Below, in pieces: positions 5,340 through 7,897 of a stretch of DNA of 7,897 bases (position 1 is the stretch's first letter; each line of letters begins with the position of its first letter). The translations under genes were made by a program, and so were the position numbers. The DNA is from Candidatus Competibacteraceae bacterium (GTDB lineage: Bacteria; Pseudomonadota; Gammaproteobacteria; Competibacterales; Competibacteraceae). Under the pieces are notes generated by a model that was given only the letters and a program-made list of their open reading frames with translations, searched no databases and had not been told where the DNA came from. The stretch is taken from NCBI GenBank assembly GCA_020445045.1, contig JAGRHI010000380.1, positions 311 through 8,207 of the forward strand, read 5' to 3'.

Positions 5340-7252
5340 TTCTGGTTAAAACCCGTCGAGGTGGGCGGTTCCCAGAGCCTTCGGCTGGTCGGCGCCGGGC
5401 GGGTCCGCCGCAGTGCCGGGGGCGTCACCACAATCGGTTTGAGTTCATTCCGTTTCTGGCTTGCCCTGGGTCGCTCGACTCGGCGCGCGGCTTTCCTGGA
5501 TCTCGACACCGGCTCGGCGGCGACTGGCTGAGGGGCAGGCTGGGTTGCCGACGACTCGCCATGGCGCGCGGCGGCGGACAGCGCGGCGGGCGCGAGGGGA
5601 ACCACCCCGGCTCCGGCGGTGGATTCCGCCGCGCCGTCAGCGGTCGTGGGTTCCTCCTGGAACGGCGGCTCCACCACCGGAGCGGTGGATTCCGCCGCGC
5701 CGTCAGCAGTCGTGGGTTCTTCCTGGAACGGCGGCTCCGCGAGCGGCGGCTCCGCGGCCGTGTCGGTGACGGTCGATGGCGATTCGGCCGGGGCGTCCGC
5801 CCCGGCCACGGGCTGCTCCGACGGGCTTGGACTCGATGGCGTCGCGGACGGAACGTCCATCACCGGCGCGGTGGGTGACTCCAGTACGGCCGTTCCGTTC
5901 GCGGCCGATATTCCAGAGGGTTCCGTATCGGTGGCGGGCGGAACCACGACCGGCTGCTCGTGCTGACCGAGACTGTAGCGGGGCGGCGATTGTTCCTCCG
6001 GGGTAGGCGCGGATGGCCATAACCAGACCACCACGGTGACCACCAACCCCGCCGCCACCGCCAGAGCCAAACTGCCGCCCATCCGCAAGCCCAGCGACTG
6101 CCACTGCAATAGACCCGCCTTCTTCGATTTCCGCGACCGCTGACTCGCGGCGGCGGGCTTTCCGGTCACTTCCAACCAGTTCTCGCTGACCGGTGGGCTC
6201 CCCATCGGCGTTCGTGCCGGTTCGTCCCTGGGTGGAGGCGGTTCCGGCACTGGCATGGCCTTGCCGGATCGGGCCCGCGGCAACACGATCACCGTCTCGT
6301 CGCATCCGTCGACCTGCGAACCATCGAGCGCCGCCTGCATTTCGGCCACGGTGCGAAACCGCAGCTCCGGCCGCACCGCTAGCGCCCGATCGATCACCCG
6401 CAACAAATTGGTGCTGTAGCGACCGGCGCCCACCTCGGTCGCCGGTTGCAAATGATCATCCAGCAGACGTTCGGCCGCTTCCACCGGAGGGTGACCGGTC
6501 ACGCAACGATACAGCACGGCGGCAAGGGCGTAGATATCGGTCCAGGTCCCGTAACGTTCGTTGCGGGTGGTGTACTGCTCGGGCGGCGAATAGCCGGGCG
6601 TGACCAGGCTGGTCACGCTCTTGCTTTGGCGGCCGACCGCACCGCGCGCCGCGCCGAAATCGATCAGGATGACCCGATGGTCGCTCGCGCGCAGGTACAG
6701 GTTGGCCGGCTTGATATCGCGGTGCAGGTAACCCTGCTCGTGGACCGCCCGCAAGGCCGGCAACACGTCCTCCAGCAATCCGCGTATCTCCTCCTCGTCC
6801 AGCGTTTCGCCGTCCTGCAATACCGCGCTGAGCGGCTCGCCCTCTTCGTAATCCATGACGATGTAGGCGGTGCCGTGGGCGCGAAAATAGCGTTTCACCC
6901 GCACCACATAGGGATGCTGGATCTGAGCCAGCACCCGGGCCTCGTCGAGAAAACGCTCCAATCCCCATACGTAGTCCGAGATCTGGCCATCGTTCTGACT
7001 GCTCTGACCCTGGGTATTGGCGTACACCGTCACGCCGTCGCTATCGCGGAACGACCACTCCACCGGAAAATATTCCTTGATGGCGACCCAGGTCCGCAGG
7101 TGCGTGTCCAATGCCTTGTAGGTGACGCCGAACCCGCCGGCTCCGAGAATGGAATCGATCCGATACTCATCCAGCATGTAGTCCGACGGCAGGGCATTGG
7201 CCCGCCGGGAGCCGCTCTTGGAGGGGGTGGTCGGAGAGGTGATGTCATTCAT
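5336..7252 (-). CDS. Transmembrane serine/threonine protein kinase (Hanks type)
   Basis: The protein is 638 aa from the ATG at 7252. Residues 1-25 are a Ser/Thr-rich leader. The kinase domain spans about 30-310: glycine loop LGAGGFG (36-42), VAIK with K59, helix-C E104, HRDIKPAN (177-184, D179, K181, N184), DFG (198-200), activation loop to TPGYSPPEQY (218-227), and LRFRTVAEM at the end. All catalytic residues are intact, so it should be active. Residues 312-390 are a linker with DETVIVLP (318-325) and a basic stretch just before the membrane. Residues 391-411 are one transmembrane helix. Residues 413-638 should be periplasmic: Pro/Ala/Glu/Ser/Thr-rich, with two 22-residue repeats and a basic tail, and no recognised sensor domain. 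The gene starts 31 nt after asnS without a terminator between them, and the ribosome site is poor (AAGG about 17 nt upstream). An in-frame ATG at 7327 would overlap asnS and adds a tail unlike the family. It is the writer of the kinase-FHA-FHA-PP2C unit. Targets are unknown. Confidence 0.93.
   Translation of the reverse strand: MNDITSPTTPSKSGSRRANALPSDYMLDEYRIDSILGAGGFGVTYKALDTHLRTWVAIKEYFPVEWSFRDSDGVTVYANTQGQSSQNDGQISDYVWGLERFLDEARVLAQIQHPYVVRVKRYFRAHGTAYIVMDYEEGEPLSAVLQDGETLDEEEIRGLLEDVLPALRAVHEQGYLHRDIKPANLYLRASDHRVILIDFGAARGAVGRQSKSVTSLVTPGYSPPEQYTTRNERYGTWTDIYALAAVLYRCVTGHPPVEAAERLLDDHLQPATEVGAGRYSTNLLRVIDRALAVRPELRFRTVAEMQAALDGSQVDGCDETVIVLPRARSGKAMPVPEPPPPRDEPARTPMGSPPVSENWLEVTGKPAAASQRSRKSKKAGLLQWQSLGLRMGGSLALAVAAGLVVTVVVWLWPSAPTPEEQSPPRYSLGQHEQPVVVPPATDTEPSGISAANGTAVLESPTAPVMDVPSATPSSPSPSEQPVAGADAPAESPSTVTDTAAEPPLAEPPFQEEPTTADGAAESTAPVVEPPFQEEPTTADGAAESTAGAGVVPLAPAALSAAARHGESSATQPAPQPVAAEPVSRSRKAARRVERPRASQKRNELKPIVVTPPALRRTRPAPTSRRLWEPPTSTGFNQK
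5616..5738 (-). repeat. Tandem 66-nt (22-residue) repeat in the kinase periplasmic tail
   Basis: Two copies lie at 5616-5672 and 5682-5738, offset by 66 nt. The matched 57 nt differ at only two bases, and both changes are silent. Each encodes EPPFQEEPTTADGAAESTA, an acidic, Pro/Thr-rich segment. The period is a multiple of three, so the reading frame is kept. This looks like a fairly recent in-frame duplication in a flexible linker. Confidence 0.9.
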
Positions 7253-7283
7253 GGCGCGAATCGGGCAACCTTGGGGTCCAGCG

Positions 7284-7897
7284 TTAAAAATCGGCGCCGC
7301 GGGGCGTGCGCGGAAACGGGATGACATCCCGGACGTTGCTCATGCCGGTCGCGTAGCTGACGGTGCGTTCGAACCCCAGCCCGAACCCGGCGTGCGGCAC
7401 ACTGCCGTAACGGCGCAGGTCACGATACCAATTATAGGCGATCTTGTTGAGACCCATTTCATCCAGGCGCGCGTCCAGCACGGCCAGCCGCTCCTCGCGC
7501 TGGCTACCGCCGACGATTTCGCCGATGCCGGGCACCAGCACGTCCATCGCCGCCACCGTACGGTCGTCGTCGTTCAGTCGCATATAAAAGCTTTTGATTT
7601 CCTTTGGGTAATTGACCAACACCAGCGGCCGGCCCACATGCTGCTCGGTCAGATAACGCTCATGCTCGGACTGGAGGTCCACGCCCCAGCGGATCGGGAA
7701 TTCGAAGGTTTCGCCGGCATTTTCCAGGATGCGGATGGCTTCACCGTATTCCATTCGCTCGAACGGCGCATTCACCACCTGTTCCAAACGGTGGACGCAG
7801 GTCTTGTCGATACGCTGGGCAAAAAACGCCAAGTCGTCGGCGCGCTCCTCCAGCAGCGCCCGGAAGATGAACTTCAGCAGCGCCTCGGCCAGATCGG
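7284..7897 (-). CDS. asnS: Asparaginyl-tRNA synthetase, C-terminal part (5' end outside window)
   Basis: 203 complete codons plus the TAA stop are visible; the frame is open to the right edge, so the gene continues beyond the window (family length about 466 aa). The part seen is the class II catalytic domain. It begins DLAEALLKF and LEERADDLAFFAQRID, followed by WGVDLQSEHERYL, NYPKEIKSFYMRLN, GIGEIVGGSQREERL, WYRDLRRYGSVPH, motif 3 GFGLGFER, and the usual end NVRDVIPFPRTPRG. This matches E. coli AsnRS closely from memory and separates it from AspRS and LysRS. It charges tRNA-Asn with asparagine in the cytoplasm. A TTG at 7830-7832 is internal, not a start. No terminator follows, and the kinase gene begins 31 nt later, so the signalling genes may ride on the asnS transcript. 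Confidence 0.97.
   Translation of the reverse strand, partial: DLAEALLKFIFRALLEERADDLAFFAQRIDKTCVHRLEQVVNAPFERMEYGEAIRILENAGETFEFPIRWGVDLQSEHERYLTEQHVGRPLVLVNYPKEIKSFYMRLNDDDRTVAAMDVLVPGIGEIVGGSQREERLAVLDARLDEMGLNKIAYNWYRDLRRYGSVPHAGFGLGFERTVSYATGMSNVRDVIPFPRTPRGADF

Noticed and set aside
3514..7252. A type VI secretion locus
   Set aside because: Only the regulatory trio type (kinase, FHA, phosphatase) is present; no structural secretion gene is in the window.
6446..7324. 292-residue open frame on the + strand opposite the kinase domain
   Set aside because: Mirror of the kinase catalytic domain, whose motifs are intact on the other strand.
7253..7327. Longer kinase start at 7327
   Set aside because: It would overlap the asnS coding end by 44 nt and adds 25 residues unlike the family; the ATG at 7252 leaves a normal N-terminus.

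Overview
The window is GC-rich (clearly above 60% by eye), almost completely coding, and carries the gene set of a free-living gammaproteobacterium. The strongest sign is the run mtaD-ubiG-gph, which has the same order as the Pseudomonas aeruginosa PA3170-PA3171-PA3172 block. UbiG (ubiquinone synthesis) and an OmpA-type outer-membrane protein also fit. I cannot name the genus. The kinase and FHA genes resemble those of environmental gammaproteobacteria such as sulfur oxidisers, methanotrophs and Competibacter relatives, but that is an impression from memory.

Left half, + strand. The window opens inside an OmpA-family peptidoglycan-binding lipoprotein-like or secreted protein gene (5' end cut off). 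It ends in a textbook intrinsic terminator at 613-640. A promoter with a perfect TATAAT starts in the tail of that terminator. It drives mtaD (MTA/SAH deaminase), ubiG (SAM-dependent O-methyltransferase of ubiquinone synthesis) and a HAD phosphatase of the Gph/MupP type. UbiG releases S-adenosylhomocysteine, which MtaD can destroy, so the first two genes are biochemically linked. The phosphatase start overlaps the ubiG stop as ATGA.

Right half, - strand. From right to left the genes are: the 3' part of asnS (asparaginyl-tRNA synthetase); a membrane-spanning Ser/Thr protein kinase; a small canonical FHA protein (ATGA overlap with the kinase); a second FHA protein whose phosphopeptide-binding loop looks degenerate; and a PP2C phosphatase with a C-terminal membrane anchor. 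Spacings are 31 nt, -4 nt, 47 nt and 15 nt, with no terminator seen, so this reads as one transcription unit. It encodes a writer, two readers or scaffolds, and an eraser of phosphothreonine. No type VI secretion genes are present to explain the module, so its output is unknown.

The two transcription units converge, and their stop codons share the palindrome CTAG at 3514-3517, which leaves no room for a terminator between them. There is no tRNA, rRNA, CRISPR array, insertion sequence or prophage sign. No gene-free stretch exceeds about 110 bases.
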